A DNA stretch of 32,149 nucleotides, from the NCBI GenBank assembly GCA_045612485.1, contig JAZKZE010000061.1, positions 1 to 32,149 of the forward strand, given 5' to 3'. Source of the stretch: RGIG5327 sp045612485 (GTDB lineage: Bacteria; Verrucomicrobiota; Lentisphaeria; Victivallales; UBA1829). Below are positions 7,408 through 15,944 of this stretch, piece after piece (the first letter of the stretch is position 1; every line of letters starts with the position of its first letter). The translations under genes were made by a program, and so were the position numbers. The notes below the pieces were generated by a model. The model made no database searches. It saw nothing but the letters and a program-made list of their open reading frames with translations, and was not told the origin of the DNA.

Positions 7408-9180
7408 TCATTCTTTCCAGGGAATATATTTTGTAAATATGCTCTTCTTTACTTCAATGGGTTTGCCCTTGCAAATCATGATCTCATCCATAATTTCACC
7501 GTTTACCCCGGTACAGGTAAGATAAAGGGCATCTTCTGTTACCTTTACTCTTGTAACGGAACAATCCTGACCGGCTCCCCCAACTCCGTCATTGACAAAA
7601 ACAGGGAAATGGATCCTTTGCAGATCATTGGCAGTCAATCTGCCCTGACGCCCCCGGTAGAGACGTCTTTTTGGAGCTCCGGAAAGTTCTTTTGTTACAG
7701 GATCGAAACGATAGGGACTGTGAATATCCCCGCAAAGCCACAGATCAATGGGGATCCGGGGATTTTTTCCATAGAAAACAGAGGCAAAGGAAGCAATATT
7801 TTCCGCATAGTACCTGCTTTCCCATTCAAAAGGGGTGGCATGAGCTAAAACAATACGTTTTTTTGCATTTTTACACATGGGGGAATCTGCAAGTTTTTCC
7901 AGAAAAAGTTTCTGTTGCCGGAAATACTGTTCCGTATCCGTCAAAAGTGTATAATGTTCTTTCCGTTTCTGAACGCCCTTGTCTTCTCCTGTATCAATAA
8001 CAATATACAATACCTCCCCATGCCGGAAGGCATAATAGGGACAGCCGAAATATTCTGTATATTTATCTGTATCCAGCCCCCTGTATTCATGGTTTCCCCG
8101 GACAGGATAGAAGGGAACAGTAATATTTTCCTTCCGGAAAGGAACAAGAAAACTATCCAGATAATCATGTTCAAAATCATTGAAAGTGCTTGTCACATCG
8201 CCAAGAGCTATCAGCATATCCGTATTTCTGAAAGAACCGTTCTTTACCATTTTCCGTACAACTTTCTCCCGGTTCAACGCAGAAAACTGTGTATCGCTTG
8301 TGACAGTAAATGTGTGATCCACCCCTTTTGCGGGGAAAGTACGCAAAGAGCCGGAAGCAAGGATATGATCCATGTGATCGGTCTGACGGCATTCAAAAAT
8401 ATATTCCTGATCCGGCAGAAGTCCGTTCAGAATAAAACGGTGGATCTGTTTGCGGGGAAGTCTGCCGTAAACAGGAACAGGTTTGATTTGTTTGAGAGTA
8501 GCTTTCTTTCCTTTCTGCCAGTAAAGGAAAGTAACAGCAAAGGGCTTGGACACATGGAAGGATACAGAAGCACGTTCTGTACTTACCTGATTCACAAAAG
8601 GTCCGGTAACAACAGTTTTTTCAGGGAACATCTTCCGGAACAGCAATTTTCTCTTCCGGGAAGTTTCCGGCCAGAATGTTTTATCCGGAAGCAGACCTGC
8701 GGCAACACGCCATGACCCGAACCCGGGTCGGGTATGGAAGAATATACGGTTTTCCCCTTTTTTCAAATCCGCATACCAGCAACGGTTGAGATGGGTTGTA
8801 AGGGAGGACTCCTCGCCCCGGGGTTCTGTTGTACCGATCAGTTTACCGTTACAGTAGGCTGTGATCCAGTAATCAGCGGAAAGTCCGATAGAATACTTTC
8901 CGTCAGCAGGAACATCCACAATAAAAGAGCCGATGGCAGCATCCTTGACGGGAATATATTTTTTACATAATTCTTTCAGATCAAAGGAACCATTTTCCGG
9001 CATGGTGAAAAAGTATTTCTTTCCGGTGACATCTCCGGCAAGAGAGGCTTTTTCCGCATCTTTCATTTTGAATTTTTTATTGAATACCGCATAAAAAGAA
9101 TCCTTTTTGATTTTTGGCTGCTGAGCGGCAAGCGGGCAAAGGATACACAAAAGAATCATGAGGGATAAAAATTTTTTCAT
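7408..9180 (-). CDS. Secreted calcineurin-like metallophosphoesterase
   Basis: This 590-residue protein has a signal peptide (MKKFLSLMILLCILCPLAAQ, cleavage near residue 20). Residues 25-170 form a beta-rich domain (SADYWITAYCNGKLIG) like those that bind sugars or surfaces. Residues 190-285 look like the fibronectin-type domain of purple acid phosphatases. Residues 290-500 form the metallophosphoesterase domain with two-metal ligands in order: SDTQ (D296), GD at 327-328, GNHE at 362-365, AHATP (H447) and GDIHS at 484-488. It should hydrolyse phosphomonoesters or diesters outside the cytoplasm. AAGGAAA precedes the ATG, and a good promoter lies about 55 bases upstream. Its neighbours do not reveal the substrate. 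Confidence 0.85.
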   Translation of the reverse strand: MKKFLSLMILLCILCPLAAQQPKIKKDSFYAVFNKKFKMKDAEKASLAGDVTGKKYFFTMPENGSFDLKELCKKYIPVKDAAIGSFIVDVPADGKYSIGLSADYWITAYCNGKLIGTTEPRGEESSLTTHLNRCWYADLKKGENRIFFHTRPGFGSWRVAAGLLPDKTFWPETSRKRKLLFRKMFPEKTVVTGPFVNQVSTERASVSFHVSKPFAVTFLYWQKGKKATLKQIKPVPVYGRLPRKQIHRFILNGLLPDQEYIFECRQTDHMDHILASGSLRTFPAKGVDHTFTVTSDTQFSALNREKVVRKMVKNGSFRNTDMLIALGDVTSTFNDFEHDYLDSFLVPFRKENITVPFYPVRGNHEYRGLDTDKYTEYFGCPYYAFRHGEVLYIVIDTGEDKGVQKRKEHYTLLTDTEQYFRQQKLFLEKLADSPMCKNAKKRIVLAHATPFEWESRYYAENIASFASVFYGKNPRIPIDLWLCGDIHSPYRFDPVTKELSGAPKRRLYRGRQGRLTANDLQRIHFPVFVNDGVGGAGQDCSVTRVKVTEDALYLTCTGVNGEIMDEIMICKGKPIEVKKSIFTKYIPWKE

Positions 9181-9235
9181 AGAATGTTTTCCTTATCATA
9201 CAAAAGATTTTATAATACAGATTTTGAAGACATAT

Positions 9236-9263
9236 ACTATACTCTGTTATTGTTTTATTTCAA
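9236..9263 (-). promoter_or_regulatory. Sigma70-type promoter of the metallophosphoesterase gene
   Basis: On the minus strand the -35 box is TTGAAA (9263-9258), the spacer is 16 bp and the -10 box is TATAGT (9241-9236). The leader would be about 48 nt. The same -35 and -10 hexamers with the same spacing occur before the AraC gene at 24884-24911. Confidence 0.6.
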
Positions 9264-9290
9264 ACAGTAAAGAAAATTTTGTACAGGCAT

Positions 9291-9324
9291 AAAAATGGCG
9301 GCAAAGGACGCCCTTTACCGCCAT
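9291..9324 (-). terminator. Rho-independent terminator after the M28/AAC(3) fusion gene
   Basis: The stem ATGGCGG-AAAGG (9295-9307) pairs with CCTTT-CCGCCAT (9312-9324), with one mismatch and a 4-base loop. On the minus strand it is followed by TTTTT. It lies 25 bases after the stop at 9350. Confidence 0.8.
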
Positions 9325-9349
9325 GATTTATTTTCCCGTCAGGAAATAA

Positions 9350-12049
9350 TCAGAATCTGCTGCATAATGCACACTCCGGATCGTCGCAAAGGAAAATACG
9401 GTCATCTTCTTTTGCGATCCGGCAGCCGATCTCAAACAACTGCCGGGAATCCATAAGGATCAACTCACCGATCCCCAGTTTTTCCCTGTTGATCTGCAAT
9501 CCTTCCGCAACCGCTTTTTTGAAGAATTTACATTCAAATGCCTGGAAGCCGATGTAAAAATCCCGGTGGCCGGGCAGATGCTGTTCGATGGCAACATTTT
9601 TGATTTTGCCGTCTTCAAGCTGCTCCTGACAGATGGCAGTACTCAGGAAAGCGGCATCGGTAACCGTTTCGATCATGTGCAGGAATGTTGTCGTGGCAAT
9701 ACTGGATCCCAGGTGCAGGATCTTTGCCCCTTTTTCCATCGCCTTCCCCATGGGGCAATTCAGAGAACAGGGAGGATCGTATGCTCCATGGGCGGAAAGA
9801 CACTCTTCTGCAAGAGGCCCGAAACCTGCCCAGGAATGGGTAATATGTTTGCTTCTGATTACCCCGGGATATTCTTTCAACAGGTATTTCACCACATTTC
9901 CTGTATTGATCTGCCCAAGTTTTGCGGCATCGTAAGGACGGAAATTCCACCCCTTGTTCACTCCGCTGAGGAAGGTATAAGGACGGGTGAAGGCTGCAAA
10001 AAGTGCAGTCCCTTTTTCTCCAATGACCTCTTTAATGGCATCAATGGCAGTACAGGCACCTCCTTCCACATAACCGAAATTGCCGGTGGAAGCGTGAACA
10101 AGAAGGATATCCCCCTCTCTGACCCCGACTGCCTTCAAGTGTTCCACAAAATCCTTTTTGGTAAGGCTTGGCCGTTTGATGACTTCCAGATAACCGTAAT
10201 CAGCAAGAAGATTGATGGAATTCACATATTTACGGATATTGTTTTCCGCTATGGGGGACATTCTTTCATATTCTGCCATCCGGATCACTTCCGCAAGATC
10301 TTTTTTCCCGTCAATGGCGGCAAGGATATTGGACATGTGTCCATAGATCACGCCATCGGGAAGCGTCCTTCTTGATCCGGTACTTTCATCCTCCGGAACA
10401 TTCACAAGATTGTGGGGGAACCCGTACCCTTTGCGTTTCACGATCATCTGTGAGGCAACATTTCTCCACACATTTTCTGTACTGTCCGCATCTTCAAAAT
10501 CTTTGGCAAGAACGGCATATTCTTTGTCAAATTCAGCGAGATAAGGATCTACTTTGGCGGAGTCAAAGACCCGTTTGAAGTCATCCAGAATATGTCTTTG
10601 CACTTCCGCAAGACGGGCAAAATATTTTGCCGGATTTCCGAAAGGTTTTTCTTTGACCTTTACAGCATCTCTCTTCAGATTTGCAAGAGCAATTCTTCCC
10701 GCCTCCGCAAGATTTGCTTCGGAAGGATTGGCAAAAGCATAAACAATGGCAGTATTGAATGCTGTACCCCATATAAAAGTTTCTTTATCAATGAAGTCCA
10801 TAGTCTGTACAGAACTGTGATGACAATCTCCGAACTCCCCGATAGGCCATACGGACGCCACTCCGATGGTGGGGTCACAGATACTCATATCATCAAAATT
10901 GGCACTGGGTTTCAAAATGCACTTCATTGCATTGGAACTTCCATCCAGTTTCTCAATAAGATCCTGCATGATACTGTTGCCGAAGAAGGGAGAAGCATCG
11001 GAAGCGGGGAAACACATAAGTTCCGCGCCTTTCACACATCCGAGAGCATCAAAATTGCATCCGCCTATAACCTGATCCCGCAAAAAGTTGCCTCTGTCCG
11101 CAACATACGCCATATAGCCATACAGTTCCATGGCAAAAACAAGGCGGATGGAATATTCCGGAGTACCTTTTGCCATGATCCGGCGGGCACATTCGATACC
11201 GGCGACGATACCATTGGCATCATCATCGCTTAAAGGTTCATACATGTGAGCATAGATCCAGACTTCCTCTTTCTTTCTGCCGGGAATGAAACCGGTGATA
11301 AGAGGGAGTTCCCCGCTGTACCGTTTTCCATCGCTTTCGACCAATGCCATAAGTCCGCCGCTTTTTGCTGAATTGCGGATATAATCGCCGGTGCGTGGAG
11401 AAACGCTGAAAGAGATAAAGGGCCGTTCATCGGCAAAAACGTGCCAGCCTTTTCCTTCGGTTCCGGCATTGATCCAGGAGATACTGTCCGGATTTTCATA
11501 CCTGCCGCCGATACGGTCAGTGATATAGCCCAGCCCTCCCCTGTCAAGGATGGGACGCAAAGTAACCCCGCCGTGATGAGTAAAGGGTTCCAGCATCACA
11601 AGAGCATCTTTGGCATTTTCCCCTGCAAGGAACTGCTGTTCGGTAATGACTCTTACTTTCATGCCGCCGGGAGGTGTGGAAACTGAGCCTTTGATCAGGT
11701 GGAAAGGATGTTCCTTATAATCGGCAACCACTTTTCCTGCAACGCTTTTTGTTCCGTAAACGCCGCTTACATAAGTATCTCTGGAATTAAGAAGCGTAAG
11801 TTTTCCAATGGAGGCATCCCAGGCAATGGGCATACGCACATCATTGTAACAGGTCTTACCGTCGGCGGGATACATAATGATCCGGCTGTCAGGGATCCCC
11901 GCTTTTTTCATAAGTTCACAGGTATATCGGGCAGCTTTGTGATAATCCTGAAAAGTCTGTCCGAATTCACACTGCCAGAGTTTTTCTGTGTGTTCCATAA
12001 GGAAATTGCCGTCGATCTCCCTGATAAAGTCATTGTAAAGATTTTTCAT
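9350..12049 (-). CDS. M28-type (DUF4910-like) aminopeptidase fused to AAC(3)-family acetyltransferase
   Basis: This is an 899-residue cytoplasmic protein made of two enzymes. Residues 1-440 resemble the zinc aminopeptidase fold of M28/DUF4910. Likely metal and catalytic residues are H268 (YAHMYE), the DDDANG block at 275-280, E308 (AMELYGY), D334 and the HH pair at 410-411. Residues 560-625 look like a winged-helix linker. Residues 630-880 match the AAC(3)/YokD family of acetyl-CoA N-acetyltransferases: GDILLVHASTG, then HSWAGFGPLAEE (738 on), then LHLGSSIATTTFLHMIE. The tail carries three cysteines (C888, C893, C896). AAC(3) relatives modify amino groups on aminosugars and other compounds, not only drugs. 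It has its own promoter and terminator. The substrate is unknown, and I do not infer drug resistance. Confidence 0.75.
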   Translation of the reverse strand: MKNLYNDFIREIDGNFLMEHTEKLWQCEFGQTFQDYHKAARYTCELMKKAGIPDSRIIMYPADGKTCYNDVRMPIAWDASIGKLTLLNSRDTYVSGVYGTKSVAGKVVADYKEHPFHLIKGSVSTPPGGMKVRVITEQQFLAGENAKDALVMLEPFTHHGGVTLRPILDRGGLGYITDRIGGRYENPDSISWINAGTEGKGWHVFADERPFISFSVSPRTGDYIRNSAKSGGLMALVESDGKRYSGELPLITGFIPGRKKEEVWIYAHMYEPLSDDDANGIVAGIECARRIMAKGTPEYSIRLVFAMELYGYMAYVADRGNFLRDQVIGGCNFDALGCVKGAELMCFPASDASPFFGNSIMQDLIEKLDGSSNAMKCILKPSANFDDMSICDPTIGVASVWPIGEFGDCHHSSVQTMDFIDKETFIWGTAFNTAIVYAFANPSEANLAEAGRIALANLKRDAVKVKEKPFGNPAKYFARLAEVQRHILDDFKRVFDSAKVDPYLAEFDKEYAVLAKDFEDADSTENVWRNVASQMIVKRKGYGFPHNLVNVPEDESTGSRRTLPDGVIYGHMSNILAAIDGKKDLAEVIRMAEYERMSPIAENNIRKYVNSINLLADYGYLEVIKRPSLTKKDFVEHLKAVGVREGDILLVHASTGNFGYVEGGACTAIDAIKEVIGEKGTALFAAFTRPYTFLSGVNKGWNFRPYDAAKLGQINTGNVVKYLLKEYPGVIRSKHITHSWAGFGPLAEECLSAHGAYDPPCSLNCPMGKAMEKGAKILHLGSSIATTTFLHMIETVTDAAFLSTAICQEQLEDGKIKNVAIEQHLPGHRDFYIGFQAFECKFFKKAVAEGLQINREKLGIGELILMDSRQLFEIGCRIAKEDDRIFLCDDPECALCSRF

Positions 12050-12082
12050 CTTCCCTACCCCTGCTTTTTTTTAGTGTTTCCG

Positions 12083-12146
12083 GCAGAAAAATTTTTCTGC
12101 GGATTTTTCTTCTCCATCACTTTAGCACAAACTTTCTTTCATTCAA
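12083..12146 (-). promoter_or_regulatory. Promoter and leader palindrome of the M28/AAC(3) gene
   Basis: On the minus strand the -35 box is TTGAAT (12146-12141), the spacer is 16 bp and the -10 box is TAAAGT (12124-12119), preceded by TGC. Just downstream, in the transcribed leader, lies the perfect 18-bp palindrome GCAGAAAAATTTTTCTGC (12083-12100). It could be an operator or an RNA hairpin. The start codon at 12049 has only a weak AGGGAAG site. Confidence 0.5.
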
Positions 12147-12196
12147 GGCAGAAAGAAGAAAAATACACCTTTTTCAAAATTTATTCTTAAGCACAA

Positions 12197-12277
12197 AATG
12201 ACGGTATTTTTATAACATTTGACTATATTTTTCAAATAGAAAAGAGAGAAAAATACAGTAAAAATAAAACCGTCATT
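12197..12277. repeat. Long-range inverted repeat downstream of fucU
   Basis: AATGACGGT (12197-12205) and ACCGTCATT (12269-12277) are exact inverted copies 63 bases apart, flanking a very AT-rich stretch. They lie between the fucU stop and the promoter of the next gene. They could bring RNA ends together or be paired protein-binding sites. There is no T-tract beside a compact stem, so this is not a typical terminator. Confidence 0.45.
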
Positions 12278-12282
12278 GAATA

Positions 12283-12705
12283 TTACGGCATGGTCACGCC
12301 TTTTTTCACGATAATGTTGCCATACTTGCGTTTTTCTCCGGTAACGACAACAGCATAGGCTTTTTTTGCCCGTTCATAGAAAGCGAATCTTTCGATGTAT
12401 TCGATACGGGAAGCGTCTTTCCCCAGCACAGATTTGATCTCCTGAAGAAGTTCCGGATCCACTTCATCTCCGGAAACCGGCTGCATAAGCATAACAGGAT
12501 TATCCACATACTGATCCAGTTCCACAAGTTTCAATACAGCATCCAGCATTTCCGGAGAGGGTACAATCCCCAGATGAATGGTATTGGGGCAAATACTGCA
12601 GGCGGGGAAATGGGCATCGGAAATAACGATTTCATCGCCATGTCCCATTTCAGCAAGAACTTTGAGCAGTGCGGGGGGAATGATTTCAGGAACACCTTTC
12701 AGCAT
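12283..12705 (-). CDS. fucU: L-fucose mutarotase (RbsD/FucU family)
   Basis: This is a 140-residue cytoplasmic protein, the same length as E. coli FucU and closely similar along it. It opens MLKGVPEIIPPALLKVLAEM then GHGDEIVISDAHFP, and ends with RFAFYERAKKAYAVVVTGE then YGNIIVKKGV. FucU interconverts alpha and beta anomers of L-fucose and similar sugars so that the isomerase receives its preferred form. The catalytic histidine lies in SDAHFPA, and the Y-rich C-terminal block completes the sugar pocket. The frame opens further upstream, but AAGGAGTTTTTT directly before the ATG at 12705 fixes this start. It is transcribed alone from a strong promoter. No fucose isomerase, kinase or aldolase is visible in the window. 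Confidence 0.92.
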   Translation of the reverse strand: MLKGVPEIIPPALLKVLAEMGHGDEIVISDAHFPACSICPNTIHLGIVPSPEMLDAVLKLVELDQYVDNPVMLMQPVSGDEVDPELLQEIKSVLGKDASRIEYIERFAFYERAKKAYAVVVTGEKRKYGNIIVKKGVTMP

Positions 12706-12746
12706 AAAAAACTCCTTTTTAAAAATGATTTCAAAATGTTTGAGAG

Positions 12747-12774
12747 AATATAACACAGAAAAAAATTTTGTCAA
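12747..12774 (-). promoter_or_regulatory. Strong sigma70-type promoter of fucU
   Basis: On the minus strand the consensus -35 TTGACA (12774-12769) is followed by a 16-bp spacer and -10 TATATT (12752-12747), preceded by TGT. The leader to the start codon is about 35 nt. It is the only promoter I found in the window with a consensus TTGACA. Confidence 0.75.
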
Positions 12775-12895
12775 CGCTGTTTCTCTGTTCTTTTCCTGAA
12801 AAATGAAAAATCACAATATTCTGAAGAGGGTATTTATTTTTTACACCTTTTCTCAAATAAATCTGTTTTATGAGATATTTGAGATTTCCGGACAG

Positions 12896-12937
12896 AAAAA
12901 AAAGGGGGTATCGCTCTTTTGCAACACACCCTTTTTT
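12896..12937. terminator. Bidirectional-type terminator between the DUF4838 operon and fucU
   Basis: AAAAAAGGG (12898-12906) pairs with CCCTTTTTT (12929-12937), extended inward by a GT/AC pair. On the minus strand the stem ends in CCCCC followed by eight T. This separates the long operon ending at 13017 from the fucU promoter. The rest of 12706-13016 holds only this, the fucU promoter and the hairpin at 12968-12996. Confidence 0.75.
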
Positions 12938-12967
12938 GATCGGGAAAACAGTTTTGTATTCAGTTCC

Positions 12968-12996
12968 GTCCGGCAGCCTGTGCTGTGCTGCCGGAC
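12968..12996. repeat. Perfect 10-bp GC-rich hairpin after the DUF4838 operon
   Basis: GTCCGGCAGC (12968-12977) and GCTGCCGGAC (12987-12996) flank a 9-base loop. They lie 20 bases downstream of the last operon gene. No T-tract follows on either strand, so it may protect the 3' end of the mRNA, with the T-rich terminator at 12896-12937 doing the release. Confidence 0.6.
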
Positions 12997-13016
12997 ATGT
13001 TATGGCTCAAACACTT

Positions 13017-15902
13017 TCAGCGTCCCACAAGATAGAGATCATCCAGATCCACTTCCCCGGAGGCGGGCTGGAACATGAAGGCATGGATCTCTGTCATATC
13101 TTTGGAAGGACGGTCAAAATCAAAACTCATGTGTTTCCAATCGGAAGAATCCACTTTCACCCTTTTGATAGTGGCACTCCCTATATTGCGGTATTTGGAA
13201 TTGTAACGCAGCATCTTGAAAACGATCTCCCCCTTCCCTCTGATACGGAAGGCAGCTTTCAATTTCATATTTTTCACCTTATGGAACTGAAAGAGGAACC
13301 CTTTACGCAGACGCAGGAAATAGTTTTCCTTACTACCGGGATGCAATACCATTTCCATATCCCCGCCATACTGTTTCCCGTTGGAATAATCAAAACTTTT
13401 CGGAGTACGGTTATCTTTCACCTTCCAGTGTTTGGGAAGTTTCCTGTCCATGGGGGCAAGTTCGTTGAAAGAACCGTTTTTCCAGAACCTTGTATCCACT
13501 TCATATCTGCTTCCGGCAGCGATCTGACGGGGCCCGGTAAAGGTCACGGCATGGAATACATCCACACTGTGGGGCGTACCATGACTCCATGTGGAATATT
13601 CGTCTTCACTCTTTTTTCCTTCCACTCTGCGGCAGCGCATCACATTCATCTTGAGAACCGTTCCGGGAGTAAGGCGGCTTCCGGTAATGGATTTGGCAGG
13701 GATCCTCACTTCCATAAAGTAACGGTCTTTCCCCCTGCTTACTTTTGCCACAGCACCGGTTTCAAAACTCTTGCTGAACCGGGGATTAGCAAGTCCGTCG
13801 CAAACTGTTCCCAATGAATTGACGGCGATCTGGTAATAGGCACTTCCCATAATGGGATCATTGATGAAAAATTCCAGATCATTGTCATCCCATACAGGCC
13901 CATCATGACTGGTGACGATATTCCTCAACTTGTTTACTTCCGGTTCAAGACATTCCACACCGATATAAATATTTTCCGGATCATAGGCAATCTTCACCGC
14001 TGTCTGATTTTTGGCGTAGCCGTCTTTAAAAGCATTTCTGAATCTTGTAACAGTATCGGCATTTTTCCAATCCGGCTCATCCAGTTTTCCGTCAAGAACG
14101 ATTTTTCCCATAAGGGGATAGGCTTTGATCTCCCGGAAATTGCTGATATAGTCGTTATAATTTTTCAGCCAGGTGCGTTCGTAATGGAATTTTGCTTCCT
14201 TCACATGTTCCAATGCCCGTTTATCCGGATCTTTGGCGGCGGCTTTTTCCGCAGAGGCAAGGTATTTTTCCAACTGTTCCTTTGCTCCCGGAACATCCAT
14301 GAATTTCCCCACAGGAGAACTGTGACCATATCCCCAACAGCCGGAAGCATCCATAAAGAGTTTTTCCAGCAGGGCACGGTATTGCTTGATACCGCCTTCC
14401 CAGCCTTTGCCGTAATAAAGAGAGTTGGCTTCTTCTGCGACCTTCTCATAGTCGGCATTGATATCCCAGTGGAAATACATGGCAAGATACATACTCTGCC
14501 ACATCTGACGCCAGCCGTGCCTGATATCCACCTTGTTGTATTTAGGCTGATAGATCCCGTCCGGACAGCTTCTTTCGGTTGTCATACCGATCATATTGGG
14601 CATATTTTTCTTATACCAGCGGAGAGTATCCACCCAGACTCTTTCCACAGGAAGGTGATAGGCTCCCGCACGGGAAAGCATATCGTAGGTGAAAAGTTTC
14701 ACTCCCGTATCATGCCAGTCTTTGTTATATTTGTAGTACCAACCGTTTGTGGGGCAGTTTTTATCATCCAGAGTGTGTTTCCAGCATCTTCTGTGATTGG
14801 AAAGCATGAGGGCGGTAAGATTGAGATCCGGTTTCACCCCCACAGGAGGAATACTGAAATTCTGATAAGTCCAGCCCTGCATTTTTACAGTGGGATCGAT
14901 CTCCTTCGCTCTTTTGAGAACCGCATTGAGGAATTTCCAGTAACGGGTGGAGACCACTCCTGCCTTTGTTTCGGAAGCAGGATCCTGTGCCAGACAGTTT
15001 TTGCACTGACACCAGGAAGGAATATCATTATTCCCGAAATTTACAAGTGCCCCGCCTTCCGCACTTTTATTCTGCCGCACCACACTCTGTGCCACTCTTT
15101 CTATCACATCCGGATTGCTTGTGCAAGGCTGGGGATTGGCTCCGCCGTGACTTGTGAATACCCGTTTTCCGCGGATAAGCGGGAAGTATTCCGGGTGTTC
15201 TGCAAAGAGTTTTTTTGCGTTATCCTGTCCCACCATATAGGGACTGAATACGTGTCCCCCGGCTGTGAGGATGGGGGCTCTGGCAAGGATCGCATCCTTA
15301 TATTTTTTCTGTGTACGCACAACCCCGGGGGAAACAAGGAAACGCATATTGTTGCGTACTCCCCAGTCCCAGGATTCCCAGGTAAGAGAATTCCAACGCA
15401 TACCCACAGGAATGATATCTCTTCTTGCAAAATCAGGATTCTTGATCCTTACCCCTTCTTTGACGGTAATGGTGGGCTTTACCTTATAATATTCCCCATC
15501 CTTACCGGGCAGCAGCCAGCGGATCCCGCCATCTTTTTTCAATACTTCATAGACACCATACAGTACGCCCACACTCTCTTTTCCGGCGATACGCAGAGCT
15601 TTCTTATCAGCAGAAATCTTGAAACCTTCCTCCCCGACTTTCTTATCAGAAGTCAATTCCAGATAGATGGGGTATTTCCCCTTTACCGGGGCTTTTCCGA
15701 TAACAGGCATTTCCCCGCCGGAAATTCTTCCCAGATATTTGGACAACTCTTTTGCCGCTTGTTTTTCGACGACAGAAGCATCTTTACGCAAAACAATACT
15801 GCTTACCGCTTTGCCCTTCTCTGTGAGTTTGAATTCAGCCCCCGCAAGCATAAAAGAAGCGGCACAAAGCAGAATCAATGTTACGAAATACTTCATTTGC
15901 AT
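13017..15902 (-). CDS. Secreted DUF4838 / GH67N-like glycan protein with CBM9-like domain (copy B)
   Basis: The protein has 961 residues with an N-terminal signal peptide (about 1-22, ending MLAGAEF). Residues 35-155 match the alpha/beta N-terminal domain shared by GH20 and GH67 enzymes (AAKELSKYLG, then VLYGVYEVL and GIRWL). Residues 160-450 correspond to DUF4838, a presumed TIM barrel. It includes EHPEYFP, the cysteine motif WCQCKNC near 292-302 and RRCWKH. Residues 590-790 look like a CBM9/DOMON beta-sandwich (VLDGKLDEPDW, then DNDLEFFIND). The last 150 residues form another beta domain. It should bind or cut a glycan outside the cytoplasm; no activity is assigned. It is the last gene of the operon, 42 bases after its paralogue. 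The second ATG (residue 3) is an alternative start because the ribosome-binding site is weak. Confidence 0.75.
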   Translation of the reverse strand: MQMKYFVTLILLCAASFMLAGAEFKLTEKGKAVSSIVLRKDASVVEKQAAKELSKYLGRISGGEMPVIGKAPVKGKYPIYLELTSDKKVGEEGFKISADKKALRIAGKESVGVLYGVYEVLKKDGGIRWLLPGKDGEYYKVKPTITVKEGVRIKNPDFARRDIIPVGMRWNSLTWESWDWGVRNNMRFLVSPGVVRTQKKYKDAILARAPILTAGGHVFSPYMVGQDNAKKLFAEHPEYFPLIRGKRVFTSHGGANPQPCTSNPDVIERVAQSVVRQNKSAEGGALVNFGNNDIPSWCQCKNCLAQDPASETKAGVVSTRYWKFLNAVLKRAKEIDPTVKMQGWTYQNFSIPPVGVKPDLNLTALMLSNHRRCWKHTLDDKNCPTNGWYYKYNKDWHDTGVKLFTYDMLSRAGAYHLPVERVWVDTLRWYKKNMPNMIGMTTERSCPDGIYQPKYNKVDIRHGWRQMWQSMYLAMYFHWDINADYEKVAEEANSLYYGKGWEGGIKQYRALLEKLFMDASGCWGYGHSSPVGKFMDVPGAKEQLEKYLASAEKAAAKDPDKRALEHVKEAKFHYERTWLKNYNDYISNFREIKAYPLMGKIVLDGKLDEPDWKNADTVTRFRNAFKDGYAKNQTAVKIAYDPENIYIGVECLEPEVNKLRNIVTSHDGPVWDDNDLEFFINDPIMGSAYYQIAVNSLGTVCDGLANPRFSKSFETGAVAKVSRGKDRYFMEVRIPAKSITGSRLTPGTVLKMNVMRCRRVEGKKSEDEYSTWSHGTPHSVDVFHAVTFTGPRQIAAGSRYEVDTRFWKNGSFNELAPMDRKLPKHWKVKDNRTPKSFDYSNGKQYGGDMEMVLHPGSKENYFLRLRKGFLFQFHKVKNMKLKAAFRIRGKGEIVFKMLRYNSKYRNIGSATIKRVKVDSSDWKHMSFDFDRPSKDMTEIHAFMFQPASGEVDLDDLYLVGR

Positions 15903-15944
15903 TTTTCTTTCTTTTTTTCAGTTTTATATTCTTACAACAGAAAC

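Noticed and set aside
9350..12049. Aminoglycoside resistance gene
   Set aside because: The AAC(3) family includes many enzymes with non-drug substrates, and fusion to a peptidase in a chromosomal metabolic setting does not support a resistance role.
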